DNA of 64,000 bases from Nocardia puris (GCF_003315035.1 NZ_QNRE01000004.1:124001-188000); one strand, 5' to 3'; shown: positions 17,606-26,790, numbered from the stretch's first letter. Notes: generated by a model not told the origin, from the sequence alone. Numbers and translations: made by a program.

Positions 17606-18781
17606 TCACGCCGGGCCGCCGCGCGGTACCCGGAACTCCCATTCCACACCCTCACCCTCCCCTTCCGTGAGCAGTTCGGCGACCCCGCCGAGCGCGGCGA
17701 TCCGCCCGACGATGGAGCGCGACACGCCCATCCGGCCCTCAGCCTCGGCCTCGGCGAGCCGTCCCGCCGGGATGCCCACCCCGTCGTCGCGCACGCTGAC
17801 GATCAGCTCGTCGCCCGTGTCCTCCAGCAGCACATAGGCTTTCGCGTCGGGCCCGGCGTGCAGTTCGACATTGGTCAACGCCGTCGACACGGCCGCCGCG
17901 AGTTCCCCGGCCGCCCACCGCCCGACCCGCACCGGCTCACCGGGCGTGGACACGAACACCTTCGGCGTGGCGTGCGCGGTGAGCAGCGGGCGCAGGTCCA
18001 CTTCCGCCCCGCCGCGATCCTCGCGCACCCCTTGTTCGGAGATGAGCACCCGCAGCGCCACCTCCTGCTCCCCGGCTCGCTGCGCCAATTCCTCGGTGGC
18101 GCCGCCGATCTCGCTGCCGCGCCGCTTGATGTAGCTGAGCACCTGGAGCACGCCGTCGTGCACCTCGCGCGCCAACCGCTCGCGTTCCTCGGCGGCGGCG
18201 GTGAGCCGCACCGCGCGCTGCAACTGCTCCTGGGCGCGCCGCGCGGTGTTGGCGGCCAGCCCGAGCGCCAAGCCCACCGAGACCAGCACCGGGGCCGTGG
18301 CGTCGGCCCACACGTCCTGCCCCCACTGCTCGCGCGCGGTGATGATCATGCAGGCGATCAGCAGCCCCGAGGCGATGCCCAGGATCGGGCCGCGCAGGAT
18401 GGCCGCCGAGATCACGGCGTTGGCCGCCCACATGGTGGTGGGCAGGGTCTGATGCCCGTGGTACCAGTCGTAGTCGGCGACCAGGCGGGTGGCCCAGATC
18501 AGCCCGATCACCACCACGTGGTCGCCGATCACCACCCAGCGCCGCACCCGCGCCACCTCCTCGCCCTGCCACTGCGAGAGCATCAGCGCCGACGCGCCCG
18601 ACCACAGCACCATGAGCGCGATGAAGAACCAGCTCAGCCGCTGATTCTGGTAGTACGGCACCGATGCGAACTGCTGACCCACCGCGTACAGCAGCGTGAC
18701 CAGGCGAAACGCCTGCACCGCCCGCCACAGCGGCGCGGTGGCGGCGTCCTCGGGGTCGGGTTCGGCGGCGCGCGTGGTCAC
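17606..18781 (-). CDS. membrane sensor histidine kinase (NarX/HPK7 type)
   Basis: 391 aa. The GTG start at 18781 overlaps the TGA of the AI-2E permease gene, so a longer reading frame to 20572 is not a single gene. Residues 30-180 carry about five or six membrane helices with short loops. The dimerisation/phospho-acceptor helix holds H208 in AREVHDGVLQVLSYIKRRG. The ATPase part has a non-classical N-box (TALTNVELHAG) and a G-box (VRDDGVGIP). No large sensory domain, so the signal is probably sensed in the membrane. It resembles the MacS-type kinases of actinobacteria. Operon: permease - kinase - response regulator. Confidence 0.9.
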   Translation of the reverse strand: MTTRAAEPDPEDAATAPLWRAVQAFRLVTLLYAVGQQFASVPYYQNQRLSWFFIALMVLWSGASALMLSQWQGEEVARVRRWVVIGDHVVVIGLIWATRLVADYDWYHGHQTLPTTMWAANAVISAAILRGPILGIASGLLIACMIITAREQWGQDVWADATAPVLVSVGLALGLAANTARRAQEQLQRAVRLTAAAEERERLAREVHDGVLQVLSYIKRRGSEIGGATEELAQRAGEQEVALRVLISEQGVREDRGGAEVDLRPLLTAHATPKVFVSTPGEPVRVGRWAAGELAAAVSTALTNVELHAGPDAKAYVLLEDTGDELIVSVRDDGVGIPAGRLAEAEAEGRMGVSRSIVGRIAALGGVAELLTEGEGEGVEWEFRVPRGGPA

Positions 18782-20022
18782 CGGGACCCGCCCGGTTTCG
18801 GCGTGCGCAGCAGCGGCGAGTCGGGGCGGCGCGCCTCGCTCTCCAGGGTCGCGGCCACGTCGAACCGTCCGGGCTCTGGACGGTCCGGTTCCGCCGAATA
18901 CAGCCGGTAGTCGCCGGAGCGCAGCTCGCCGATCGCCTCCTGCGGACTGTCCACCAGCAGCGAGCGGATGGCCGTGTTCATCACCGCGACGAACGGCACC
19001 GCCAGCAGCGCGCCCGCGATCCCGCCGAGCACCAGGCCCGCGGCGATCGCCAGCACCACGGCCAGCGGGTGGATGCTCACCGCCCGGCCCAGCAGCAGCG
19101 GTTGCAGCACGTGGCTCTCCAGCTGCATCACCGCGATGATGATGCCGAGCACGATCAGCGCCGTCACCAATCCCTTGGTGACCAGCGCGATGAACACCGC
19201 GATGAACCCGGCCAGGAACGCGCCGATGATCGGGATGAACGCGCTGATGAACACCAGCGAGGCCAGCGGCAGCGCCAGCGGGACGCCCAGGATCGCCAGC
19301 CCGGCGCCGATGCCGATCGCGTCGACCGCCGCCACCACCACGGTGGCGCGCACGAACCCGACCAGCGAGCCGAACCCGAGCTGCCCGGCCAGGCGCACCC
19401 GCTCGCGGTGGCCCCTCGGCACGATCCGGGTGACGAACTCCCAGATCTGATCGCCGCCGTAGAGGAAGAAGATGAGGATGAACAGCGTCAGGAAGGTGCC
19501 GGTGAGGATGTGCCCGATCACCGTCGCGGTGGTCAGCGCGCCCGAGGTGAGACTGTCCTGATTGGACTGGATGGCGTTGACGATCGTGTCGCCCGCGTTG
19601 CGGATCTGGTCGTCGCTCATGTGGAACGGGCCGTTGATCAGCCAGTCCTGGATCCGCTCCACGCTCGCGGTGAACTCGTCGGTCAGCTGCGGCACGCCGG
19701 CCACGAACTGCTCCACGACGAAGGTCATGATGCCCGCCACCACGCCGAGCGAACCGACCAGCGCGACGAACACGCCCACCCAGCGCGGCACGCCGAGCCG
19801 CTGCATCCAATCCACCAGCGGGGCCAGCAGCGCGGCCGCCAGCAGCGCGATCGCCAGCGGTATCACCACCGTCGCCAGCCGCTGCACGATCATCGACAGT
19901 GCCAGCACCGCGGCGAAGATCACCAGCAGCCGCCACGCCCACTCCGCGGTCTGACGGACGATCGGATGCACCGCGTCGGCCGCCGGACCCCGGCTCGGCG
20001 CGCTCTGCTCGGGTTGGCTCAC
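18778..20022 (-). CDS. AI-2E family (UPF0118) transporter
   Basis: 414 aa. Eight predicted membrane helices with the family layout: two pairs near residues 30-100, a long amphipathic loop (VPQLTDEFTASVERIQDWL), then helices including GHILTGTFLTLFILIFFLYGG and ISAFIPIIGAFLAGFIAVF. Members export small solutes or sodium in exchange for protons; the substrate is unknown. The C-terminal 60 residues are polar. It is translationally coupled to the downstream kinase, suggesting that the two-component system controls or senses its activity. A member of the same family adjoins mmpL3 in mycobacteria (Rv0205, from memory), so this may be a displaced ortholog. Confidence 0.88.
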   Translation of the reverse strand: MSQPEQSAPSRGPAADAVHPIVRQTAEWAWRLLVIFAAVLALSMIVQRLATVVIPLAIALLAAALLAPLVDWMQRLGVPRWVGVFVALVGSLGVVAGIMTFVVEQFVAGVPQLTDEFTASVERIQDWLINGPFHMSDDQIRNAGDTIVNAIQSNQDSLTSGALTTATVIGHILTGTFLTLFILIFFLYGGDQIWEFVTRIVPRGHRERVRLAGQLGFGSLVGFVRATVVVAAVDAIGIGAGLAILGVPLALPLASLVFISAFIPIIGAFLAGFIAVFIALVTKGLVTALIVLGIIIAVMQLESHVLQPLLLGRAVSIHPLAVVLAIAAGLVLGGIAGALLAVPFVAVMNTAIRSLLVDSPQEAIGELRSGDYRLYSAEPDRPEPGRFDVAATLESEARRPDSPLLRTPKPGGSR

Positions 20023-20117
20023 CCCCCGCAGCGTAATGGACCCGGATGGCGCGCCGAGGGCGTGAACGCGCGGGCGGGGGCACGAACCCGCATGATCGAA
20101 ACGCTAGATTGGTGAGC

Positions 20118-21671
20118 GTGTCAGCGCCCCTGCAAGCGGTCAAACAGACCATGCGCACGCGCTGGCCGCTATACCTGACATCGATGCTGTTGGCCAATGC
20201 CTTCGGCGCGGTCCTGGTGTGGGCGTTCCTCCAGTACGGTCTGCCCACCCAGGAGGGCGAGGCGGCCGGCGCGCGCCGCATCGGCCTGGTGGTGCCCGCC
20301 CTCGTCTTCTGCACCGGCGGGCTGCTCAGCCTCGCCGCGTCCGCGCTGATGCTGCGCCCGGTGATGCGCTGGCAGGTGCGCGGCGGTCCGCCGAGCCGAC
20401 AGGAGCAGATGGCCGCGCTGCACGCGCCGCTGCGCCAGGCGATCCTGCACCTGGTGCTGTGGATCATCGGCGGCGCGGTGCTGGCCGGGATCATCATCGT
20501 CGAATCGCCCGAACTGGCCGGCGCGGTGGTCATCACCGAGTGCATGGCCGCCACCATCGTGTTCGGCTTCACCTACATGCTGGGCGAACGCATCCTGCGC
20601 CCGGTCGCCGCGCAGGCGCTCACCGAGGGCTCGTTCGACCACACGCTCACCCCGGGCGTGGGCACCAGGATGGCGATGACCTGGGGGATGGGCACATTCG
20701 CGCCCACCATCGCCATCGTGCTGCTGTGCGTCACCCAGATCTCCACCGACGTGCGGTTCTCCGCGCAGTCGCTGGCCATCTCCATCCTGCTGCTGTGCGG
20801 TGTGGTGATCATGCAGGCGCTGGCGCTGTCCATGCTCACCGCCTCCAGCATCTCCGATCCGGTGCGCCAGCTCAGCCAGGCCATCGACAGTGTCCAGGAC
20901 GGCGCGCTCGACGTGCAGGTGGAGGTGTTCGACGGCAGCGAGATCGGCCTGCTCCAGGTCGGTTTCAACCGGATGATGGAGGAGGCGGCCAAACGCCGCC
21001 AGCTCCAGGAGCTGTTCGGCCAGCATGTGGGCGAGGAGGTCGCCCAGCGCGCCCTGGACTACGGCACCGAGCTCGGCGGTGAGACCCGGTTCGTCGCGGT
21101 GCTGTTCGTCGATATGGTCGGTTCCACCGCCACCGCCGCCGAACGCCCGCCCACCGAAGTGGTGAGCCTGCTCAACGAGTTCTTCCGCGTCGTGGTGGAC
21201 GTGATCGACCGGCACCACGGATTCGTCAACAAATTCGTCGGCGACGCCGCGCTCGCCATTTTCGGCGCGCCGCTGGACCGCCCCGACGCGCCGACCGCCG
21301 CGCTGGCCGCGGGCCGGGAATTGCGCGAGGCACTGCGCGAGGTGCCCGGATTGGATATCGGCATCGGGGTGTCGGCGGGTCTGGCGGTCGCGGGCAATAT
21401 CGGCGCGGCCAACCGGTTCGAATACACGGTGATCGGCGATCCGGTGAACGAAGCGTCCCGGCTCACCGAATTGGCAAAGGACCAGCCGGGCCGGGTGCTC
21501 GCCTCGGGCAGCGCGCTGTATTTCGCCGACGAGAGCGAACAGAGCAATTGGGAGACCGGCCCCGAGGTGCAATTGCGCGGCCGCCGCCGGAAAACCCGGC
21601 TGGCCTGGCCGAAGGCCCAGACCGATCCCCGTGCCGAATCGGACGCCGAGACCGCGGATTCGCTAGGCTGA
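20118..21671 (+). CDS. membrane adenylate cyclase, 6TM-HAMP-class III (Rv3645-like)
   Basis: 517 aa from the GTG at 20118, preferred because TAGATT ends 7 nt upstream (leaderless pattern). A GTG at 20112 and an ATG at 20046 are alternatives. Six membrane helices lie in residues 10-240. A HAMP linker follows (SDPVRQLSQAIDSVQDG), then a class III cyclase domain to about 480. Metal-binding Asp residues are in VLFVDMVGST and FVGDAALAIFGAP. The substrate-binding loop FEYTVIGDPVNEASRL matches the mycobacterial Rv1318c/Rv3645 group, which makes cAMP. Probably constitutive cAMP supply tuned by lipids. It lies head-to-head with the AI-2E gene. Confidence 0.9.
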   Translation: MSAPLQAVKQTMRTRWPLYLTSMLLANAFGAVLVWAFLQYGLPTQEGEAAGARRIGLVVPALVFCTGGLLSLAASALMLRPVMRWQVRGGPPSRQEQMAALHAPLRQAILHLVLWIIGGAVLAGIIIVESPELAGAVVITECMAATIVFGFTYMLGERILRPVAAQALTEGSFDHTLTPGVGTRMAMTWGMGTFAPTIAIVLLCVTQISTDVRFSAQSLAISILLLCGVVIMQALALSMLTASSISDPVRQLSQAIDSVQDGALDVQVEVFDGSEIGLLQVGFNRMMEEAAKRRQLQELFGQHVGEEVAQRALDYGTELGGETRFVAVLFVDMVGSTATAAERPPTEVVSLLNEFFRVVVDVIDRHHGFVNKFVGDAALAIFGAPLDRPDAPTAALAAGRELREALREVPGLDIGIGVSAGLAVAGNIGAANRFEYTVIGDPVNEASRLTELAKDQPGRVLASGSALYFADESEQSNWETGPEVQLRGRRRKTRLAWPKAQTDPRAESDAETADSLG

Positions 21672-21675
21672 CCTC

Positions 21676-22770
21676 GTGGCGGCCAACGGGGAGCGCACCG
21701 GCGAGCACACATCGCCGCCGTCCACCCGGAAGTCGCGCACGGGCCGATACCGGTGGGTGAAATGGGTGCTGGGCGCCGCCCTGCTGGCCCTGCTCCTCGC
21801 CGAAGGCGTGTATCTCGCGCCGCGGTTGCACGAATCCTGGCGCAAACTCACCGAAATCCATTGGGGCTGGGTCGCGCTCGCCATCGCTTTGCAGGCGTTG
21901 TCGATGAGCGGATTCGGGCGCGTGCAGAAACAATTGCTGCGCGCGGGCGGCGTCGAGGTGAGCCAGCGCAAATCGGTGGCTGTGGTGTACGGCGCCACCG
22001 CCATGTCGGTGACCCTGCCCGCGGGACAGGTGTTCTCCACCGCCTTCACCTACCGCCAGACCAGGCGCTGGGGCGCGAATCCGATGGTCGCGTCCTGGCA
22101 GTTGGTGATCTCCGGCGTGATCGCGAGCATGGGACTGGCGCTGCTGGCGTTCGCGGGCGCGCTACTGGTCGGCAACCGGGTGGGCCCGGTGCAGCTGGTG
22201 CTCTCGGTGGCCGTGGTCGTCGCGGTGGTGTGGGCGGGCAACCACCTCGCGCGCAACCCCGGCGCCCTGGAATCGATGGCGCGGCGGATCCTGGCCCTGA
22301 TCAACCGGATTCGCAAACGGCCGCCCGAGCGCGGGATGGGCAAGGTCTCCGACGTACTGTCCCAGCTGGAGTCGGTGGACCTGGGCAAACGCGACGGCGC
22401 GCTGGTCGGCGTGTGGGCGCTGGTGCACCGGTTCGCCGACGTGGCCTGTCTGGGCGCGGCCTGTTACGCGGTGGGCGGCGATCCGAAGATCGCCGGCCTG
22501 CTCATCGCCTTCACCGCGGGTAAGGCCGTGGGTTCCATCCCGTTCGCGCCCGGCGGCATCGTCTACGTGGACGCCACGCTCATCTACGGGCTCACCGCGG
22601 GCGCGGGCCTGCCCGCCGCGCAGGCCGTCGCGGCCGCCTTCGTCTACCGCATGGTGAGTTTCGTCCTCCTCGCGATCGTCGGCTGGATCATCTTCGCCTT
22701 CCTCTTCCGCACCCCGCACTCCGACGACGCCGCCTACGAGCGCGAATTCGAGGAACGCCGTGCGGTGTAG
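21676..22770 (+). CDS. YbhN/UPF0104 family membrane protein (LPG-synthase TM domain-like)
   Basis: 364 aa, GTG start 4 nt after the cyclase stop. TAGGCT lies 6 nt before the GTG, so it may also have its own leaderless promoter. After a basic N-terminus there are eight or so membrane helices with the family motifs VVYGATAMSVTLPAGQVFSTAF and FAPGGIVYVDATL (PF03706, flippase-like). It lacks the soluble synthase domain of MprF. Rv0204c, near mmpL3 in mycobacteria, is a comparable protein. Likely role is lipid or lipid-linked precursor translocation, by family inference. Confidence 0.82.
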   Translation: MAANGERTGEHTSPPSTRKSRTGRYRWVKWVLGAALLALLLAEGVYLAPRLHESWRKLTEIHWGWVALAIALQALSMSGFGRVQKQLLRAGGVEVSQRKSVAVVYGATAMSVTLPAGQVFSTAFTYRQTRRWGANPMVASWQLVISGVIASMGLALLAFAGALLVGNRVGPVQLVLSVAVVVAVVWAGNHLARNPGALESMARRILALINRIRKRPPERGMGKVSDVLSQLESVDLGKRDGALVGVWALVHRFADVACLGAACYAVGGDPKIAGLLIAFTAGKAVGSIPFAPGGIVYVDATLIYGLTAGAGLPAAQAVAAAFVYRMVSFVLLAIVGWIIFAFLFRTPHSDDAAYEREFEERRAV

Positions 22771-22857
22771 TCGCGGCCGCGGGGTCACTGGCGAGTGCAT
22801 GCACCGTCCACCCCGTCCGGTATGGGCGGCCGTCCAGTGCCCACTACTCTGGCGCGC

Positions 22858-23220
22858 GTGAAGAGACTGTGGCCGCTGGCGGTGGACGTGGTGTTGGTGA
22901 TCCTCTTCTGTGCCATCGGCCGGCGCAGTCACGACGAGGCGGTGCTGGCGGGGTTGGCCAAGACCGCGTGGCCGTTCCTGATCGGGCTGGGGATCGGGTG
23001 GGGCGCCGCGTACGCGCTCACCTCGCGCAACGGCGACCGGTTCGACGGAACCACGCTGTGGCCCACCGGAATCCTGGTGTGGGCCTGCACTCTGGTGGGC
23101 GGCATGCTGCTGCGCGCGGTGAGCGGGCAGGGCACCGCGGCCAGCTTCCTGCTGGTCGCGGGCACCGTGCTCGCACTGTTCCTGCTGGGCTGGCGCGCGG
23201 CGGTCAAAGCGCTGGACTGA
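22858..23220 (+). CDS. DUF3054 small membrane protein
   Basis: 120 aa from the GTG at 22858. This start is preferred over an upstream ATG at 22795 because TACTCT ends 7 nt before it (leaderless pattern) and the family begins with the first membrane helix. Four helices: LAVDVVLVILFCAIG, WPFLIGLGIGWGAAYAL, GILVWACTLVGGMLLR and SFLLVAGTVLALFLLGW. The conserved DUF3054 feature, Gly-Arg-Arg-Ser-His after helix 1, is present. Function unknown. Convergent with the PBP-like gene; the stops are only 4 nt apart. Confidence 0.82.
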   Translation: MKRLWPLAVDVVLVILFCAIGRRSHDEAVLAGLAKTAWPFLIGLGIGWGAAYALTSRNGDRFDGTTLWPTGILVWACTLVGGMLLRAVSGQGTAASFLLVAGTVLALFLLGWRAAVKALD

Positions 23221-23224
23221 CCGC

Positions 23225-24901
23225 TCAGGTCTCCGGCTTGGCCAGCGCCTGCAACATCCTGGCCGCCATCCGCGCGGTCGCGTTGCCGCTGTCGACCTCG
23301 CTGATGTGGATCGCGAACGCCAGGTCGCCCATGTTCGCGATCAACCAGCCGTCGGATCCGGCCGGCGCCGCGTAGGCGATCACGGGGAAGGACCGCAGCG
23401 GCGCCAAATCCGGCGCGGCCATGCCCTCCCGCAACATCATTCGCAGCCGCTCGGTCAGCTCACCCGAGAACGGCGTGAGCTCGGCGTCGGTCGAGGCGGG
23501 CCGGCCCGCCTCGATCATCGGCGCGGGCACCCCGCCCCTGGCGATGGAGGCGGCGGCGATCGCCATCCCGAACGGGCTGGCCAGCACCGCGTCCGAGCCG
23601 CCGCCCTGGCGCACCTGCTCGGCGGTGCGGCCCGCGATGGCCAGGCGACCGGTCACCTCGTCCAGTCCCGGCACGTGCACGTCGAGGCCGATGCCCAGCG
23701 TCGGCGCGGCCTCCGCGGCCTCCTGCACCGACACGTCCTGCGGCGCTTTACCGTCCTTCGCCGCCGCGACGGCGCGCAGCAGTTCGATATTGCCGCCGAT
23801 CGGGTAAAGCCCCGTGAACGAGATCGGCCCCTGCTCGGTGGCGTAACTGTTCTGTGCCACCGCGACCACCGCACCGTTGGACGGCTGGATCGCGACGATC
23901 GAGGCGGGCGTGCCGACGCTCACCACGGCGTCCTCGGCGGCGCGCTGCAAGCGCTGGTCCATGGTCGCGGCGATGTCCGGGCCGGGCGGGCCCTGGTAGC
24001 CGGCCACCTGGCCGACGAATCGCCCGTCGGCCTCGAAGATCTGCACGCCCCACCCGGAATGCTGTTCCTGGCTGGCCTCCCACACCTTGCGCAGCGCGTC
24101 CAGTTGCGGCGACCACACGCGCCGGTCGGCGGCGATCAGCCGGGGCTGCTTCTCCATCACCACGCCCGGGATCGGGGCCATGCGCGGTTCGAGGATCGCG
24201 AAATCGCCCTCGCGCAGGTTCACGGCGGTGATCGGCGCGCCCTCCGCGTTCGCCAGCTGCTCGCGCAGCGATTCACCGGTGATCAGCGGCGCGACGGGTT
24301 CGATGGCGGCGGCCAGCGCGTCGGTGGAGGCCACCGGATCGGCGATGCGCGAGGGGTCGAGCTTGATCACGTTGATGATCTGCTCGGTCATGAGCGGTTC
24401 GCCGACGATATCGATCACGCGCGGCGGCGGTTTCGGCGTGGTGCGCACCAGTTTCACGGTGCGGCTGCCGGTGAGGTCGGGCATCACCACGGCGGGCTCC
24501 CACGAGATCCGCCAGCCGATGGCGAGTTTGCGGACGGTGCCCTGCACGCTGTAGCGCCAGTCCTTGTGCTCGCCGAAGTTCCAGCCGACGTCCATGCTGA
24601 AGAGCGCCGATTGCCCGTCCAGGTCGATGAATTGGGTCTTCTCGTAGTCGGCGGTGCCCGGCGCCAGCCCCTCGAACATTTGCTTCAATGTTGCGGATGC
24701 GGCGTTCGGGTACGAGGTGAGTTCGGCGGCCTTGCCGTAGTCCTGCTCGTCGAGCAGTTCGGTGAACCGTTCGACGATGGCCTCGGGCTCGTTCGGTTCC
24801 TCGCTGAACCCGCACGCACCCATGGCGATCGCCACAGCCGCCACCCCCGCGAGTGCCACAGCAACCCGAACGCGAAAGCGGCGGGATCCCCACACATCCA
24901 T
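23225..24901 (-). CDS. penicillin-binding-protein-like lipoprotein, catalytically dead
   Basis: 558 aa from the ATG at 24901; a GTG 9 nt upstream is an alternative. The N-terminal signal ends in a lipobox-like AMGACG, then an NTF2-like MecA_N domain (residues 35-150), a PBP dimer domain (150-310) and a transpeptidase-like domain. This is the layout of Rv2864c/PbpLipo. The SxxK motif, expected as YPPGSTFK, reads YPIGGNIE: Ser at 370 is Gly and Lys at 373 is Glu. The KTG box is also gone (YAAPAGSDGW). The fold is otherwise well kept and no frameshift is seen, so it is likely a pseudo-enzyme with a binding or regulatory role. An alternative is a recently inactivated gene. Confidence 0.85.
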   Translation of the reverse strand: MDVWGSRRFRVRVAVALAGVAAVAIAMGACGFSEEPNEPEAIVERFTELLDEQDYGKAAELTSYPNAASATLKQMFEGLAPGTADYEKTQFIDLDGQSALFSMDVGWNFGEHKDWRYSVQGTVRKLAIGWRISWEPAVVMPDLTGSRTVKLVRTTPKPPPRVIDIVGEPLMTEQIINVIKLDPSRIADPVASTDALAAAIEPVAPLITGESLREQLANAEGAPITAVNLREGDFAILEPRMAPIPGVVMEKQPRLIAADRRVWSPQLDALRKVWEASQEQHSGWGVQIFEADGRFVGQVAGYQGPPGPDIAATMDQRLQRAAEDAVVSVGTPASIVAIQPSNGAVVAVAQNSYATEQGPISFTGLYPIGGNIELLRAVAAAKDGKAPQDVSVQEAAEAAPTLGIGLDVHVPGLDEVTGRLAIAGRTAEQVRQGGGSDAVLASPFGMAIAAASIARGGVPAPMIEAGRPASTDAELTPFSGELTERLRMMLREGMAAPDLAPLRSFPVIAYAAPAGSDGWLIANMGDLAFAIHISEVDSGNATARMAARMLQALAKPET

Positions 24902-24917
24902 GTCGCCCACTCTTCAC

Positions 24918-24939
24918 TCTTGTCACTTCAGTAACAAGA
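24918..24939. promoter_or_regulatory. inverted repeat upstream of the PBP-like gene
   Basis: TCTTGTCACTT/CAGTAACAAGA: 11-bp arms with 9 of 11 bases symmetrical, starting 17 nt upstream of the ATG. It is the clearest operator-like dyad in this promoter region. The cognate regulator is unknown. Confidence 0.45.
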
Positions 24940-25288
24940 CAACCGTACCTGAATCGACCGTGCCCGCCACGCCCCGGTGATCGGGCCGTTACCCATGCTC
25001 AGCCCTACCGATTGTGCCCGATGAGCGGCGGTGTTCGGACTCGATCACGAGTGGTGTCCCGTCACAAGGCGATAACCGGGCGCCGCTACGGTACCGGCCG
25101 GATCGCGGACGCGGGCGAGAACCGCCCACGGCGGCGATTCGCCGCCTCCGCGACCTGTCCGGCAACGCGCGACGCCCTCTGGATACCCGATCTTGTCCCC
25201 GTTCACGCACGGCGAAACCGCGCGGTCGATTTGCGGCGTAATCTTGTAATCACCGCAATAAAGCACCATCGTAAGTAGGTGATCGACC
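24940..25288. other. intergenic region without gene
   Basis: About 350 nt between the divergent PBP-like gene and the 193-aa gene. The right end is unusually AT-rich: about 25225-25275 includes TTGCGGCGTAATCTTGTAATC and CGCAATAAAG and probably holds the rightward promoter. A GTAGGTG ribosome site precedes the ATG at 25289. No convincing coding signal or repeat was seen in the rest. Confidence 0.5.
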
Positions 25289-25870
25289 ATGCGTAAACAC
25301 GGCTTCGGACGACCGGGCGGCTGGCAACAGGCCGACCTGCCCGACCCCGCCGATGTGCCCGACTGGTTCGCCGGTCGATTGCCGCAGGACTGGTTCACGG
25401 GCGAGCCGGTGATCGAGGTGGACCGCGAGGAGATCGTGGTGATCGGCGAGTTGCCCATGCCCGAACCCAAACGCGCCGAGGAGGGCGACGAGGCGCCCAC
25501 GGAGAAGATCCCCACCGCCACCAAGGAGGGTGCGATCTCCCGGTTCCGCGAATCCACACGGCCCGACCGCATGAAGATCGCGAGCGAGGCGCAGCGCCGC
25601 TACGGGCGCAACGTGGCCTGGGGAGTCTCGGTGGACGGCGAGCGAATCATGTTCACCCAGCTGGCCGTTCCGGTGATGACGCGCCTGCGCCAACCCGAGC
25701 GCAAGGTGCTCGACACCTTGGTCGACTCCGGCGTCGCCCGCTCCCGCTCGGACGCGCTGGCCTGGACGGTCAAGCTGGCGGGCAAGCACGCCGAGGAGTG
25801 GCTCGAGGAACTGCGCACCGCCATGCGCAAGGTCGACGACCTGCGCTCGGAGGGCCCGAAGGGGCTGTGA
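25289..25870 (+). CDS. hypothetical protein with ribbon-helix-helix-like C-terminus
   Basis: 193 aa, no certain family. The N-terminal half is acidic and Trp/Pro-rich (ADVPDWFAGRLPQDWFTG) with little predicted helix. The C-terminal 90 residues include ERKVLDTLVDSGVARSRSDA followed by a helix (LAWTVKLAGKHAEEWLEEL). That resembles the 'GxArSRSEAL' pattern of CopG/RHH-type DNA-binding proteins. No signal or membrane segment. Similar proteins occur widely in actinomycetes upstream of aroQ-like genes only by chance as far as I know. Role in transcription or DNA binding is an inference from that motif. Confidence 0.7.
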   Translation: MRKHGFGRPGGWQQADLPDPADVPDWFAGRLPQDWFTGEPVIEVDREEIVVIGELPMPEPKRAEEGDEAPTEKIPTATKEGAISRFRESTRPDRMKIASEAQRRYGRNVAWGVSVDGERIMFTQLAVPVMTRLRQPERKVLDTLVDSGVARSRSDALAWTVKLAGKHAEEWLEELRTAMRKVDDLRSEGPKGL

Positions 25871-25891
25871 GCGCGCGATAGGGTGTCGGGC

Positions 25892-26323
25892 ATGGCCGCT
25901 CCGATTCTGGTCCTGAACGGGCCGAACCTGAACATGCTCGGCACCCGTCAGCCCGAGGTTTACGGGGCGGCGACGCTCGACGACGTGGTCGCCCTGTGCG
26001 AGCGCACCGCGGCCCGGTTCGACCGCACGGTCACCGCGTTCCAGTCCAATCACGAAGGCGCGCTGATCGATCGCATCCATCGGGCGCGGGGCGCGGAGTC
26101 GGCCATCGTGATCAATCCGGGCGGACTCACCCACACGTCGGTGGCGTTGCGCGACGCGCTGGTCATCCCGGAGGTGCCGATCGTGGAGGTGCACATCAGC
26201 AATGTGCACGCCCGCGAGGAATTCCGGCACCACTCGTTCGTCTCCCCCATCGCGACGGCCGTGATCGCCGGGATGGGGATTCAGGGGTACGCGGCCGCGA
26301 TCGAGTTCCTCGCGACGCGCTGA
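25892..26323 (+). CDS. aroQ: type II 3-dehydroquinate dehydratase
   Basis: 143 aa from the ATG at 25892; TAGGGT ends 7 nt upstream, and a GTG at 25883 is an in-frame alternative. Dehydrates 3-dehydroquinate to 3-dehydroshikimate in the shikimate pathway. All type II motifs are present: [18 protein letters not shown], the flexible lid Arg/Tyr, [45 protein letters not shown]. Length and motifs match the dodecameric enzyme of mycobacteria. It stands alone here, away from other aro genes. Confidence 0.96.
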   Translation: MAAPILVLNGPNLNMLGTRQPEVYGAATLDDVVALCERTAARFDRTVTAFQSNHEGALIDRIHRARGAESAIVINPGGLTHTSVALRDALVIPEVPIVEVHISNVHAREEFRHHSFVSPIATAVIAGMGIQGYAAAIEFLATR

Positions 26324-26326
26324 GCG

Positions 26327-26773
26327 TCAGGCCAGCCGGAAGACCGGGAAACCCGGTGCGATGGCGGCGAGTTCGGCGTCCGTGGAGTCTTTGGTGACGC
26401 CCTCGAAGAAGCGGCCCACCTCCCAGCCCCACTTCTCCAGGTAGAGGCGCAGCACGGGAATCTTGTCGGCGTCGGCGATCTCGGTGGCGGAGAACGGCTC
26501 GACCTTGCGCCCGAGGCGCAGTTCGCCCGTGCCCGCCGCGCGCAGGTTGCGCACCCACTGGGTGTGGCCGCGTGGCGCCACCAGGTAGCGGTCGCCGGAG
26601 GGATCCACCAGCAGGTTGACCATGGTGGTGCGCCATTCGCCGCTCGTGCGCCCGCGCACCGCGAGCAGTCGCGAGCCCGCGACACCGATCCCGATCCTGG
26701 GCAGCCAGTTCAGCACCCGGTTGAGCACGGGATCGAGGCCGGTGGGGGCGAGGTAGCGGGGGCTGGCGTTCAT
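26327..26773 (-). CDS. deazaflavin (F420)-dependent nitroreductase-family protein
   Basis: 148 aa, Ddn-like (PF04075). The RGRTSGEWRTTMVNLLVD strand pair, VAPRGHTQWVRNLRAAGTG and the C-terminal YLEKWGWEV match the split-barrel F420H2-binding family. Such enzymes reduce quinones and nitroaromatics using F420. AGGAG lies upstream of the ATG. The promoter region carries two copies of an operator-like sequence (26791-26858), so the gene is probably under a TetR- or MarR-type repressor not encoded next to it. Convergent with aroQ, with 3 nt between the stops. Confidence 0.9.
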   Translation of the reverse strand: MNASPRYLAPTGLDPVLNRVLNWLPRIGIGVAGSRLLAVRGRTSGEWRTTMVNLLVDPSGDRYLVAPRGHTQWVRNLRAAGTGELRLGRKVEPFSATEIADADKIPVLRLYLEKWGWEVGRFFEGVTKDSTDAELAAIAPGFPVFRLA

Positions 26774-26790
26774 AGCGACTCCTATTGTGT

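Noticed and set aside
17606-20572. A 988-codon open frame on the minus strand
   Set aside because: Only its last 391 codons are the sensor kinase. The rest is antisense to the cyclase or out of frame with the AI-2E permease, whose membrane pattern is convincing.
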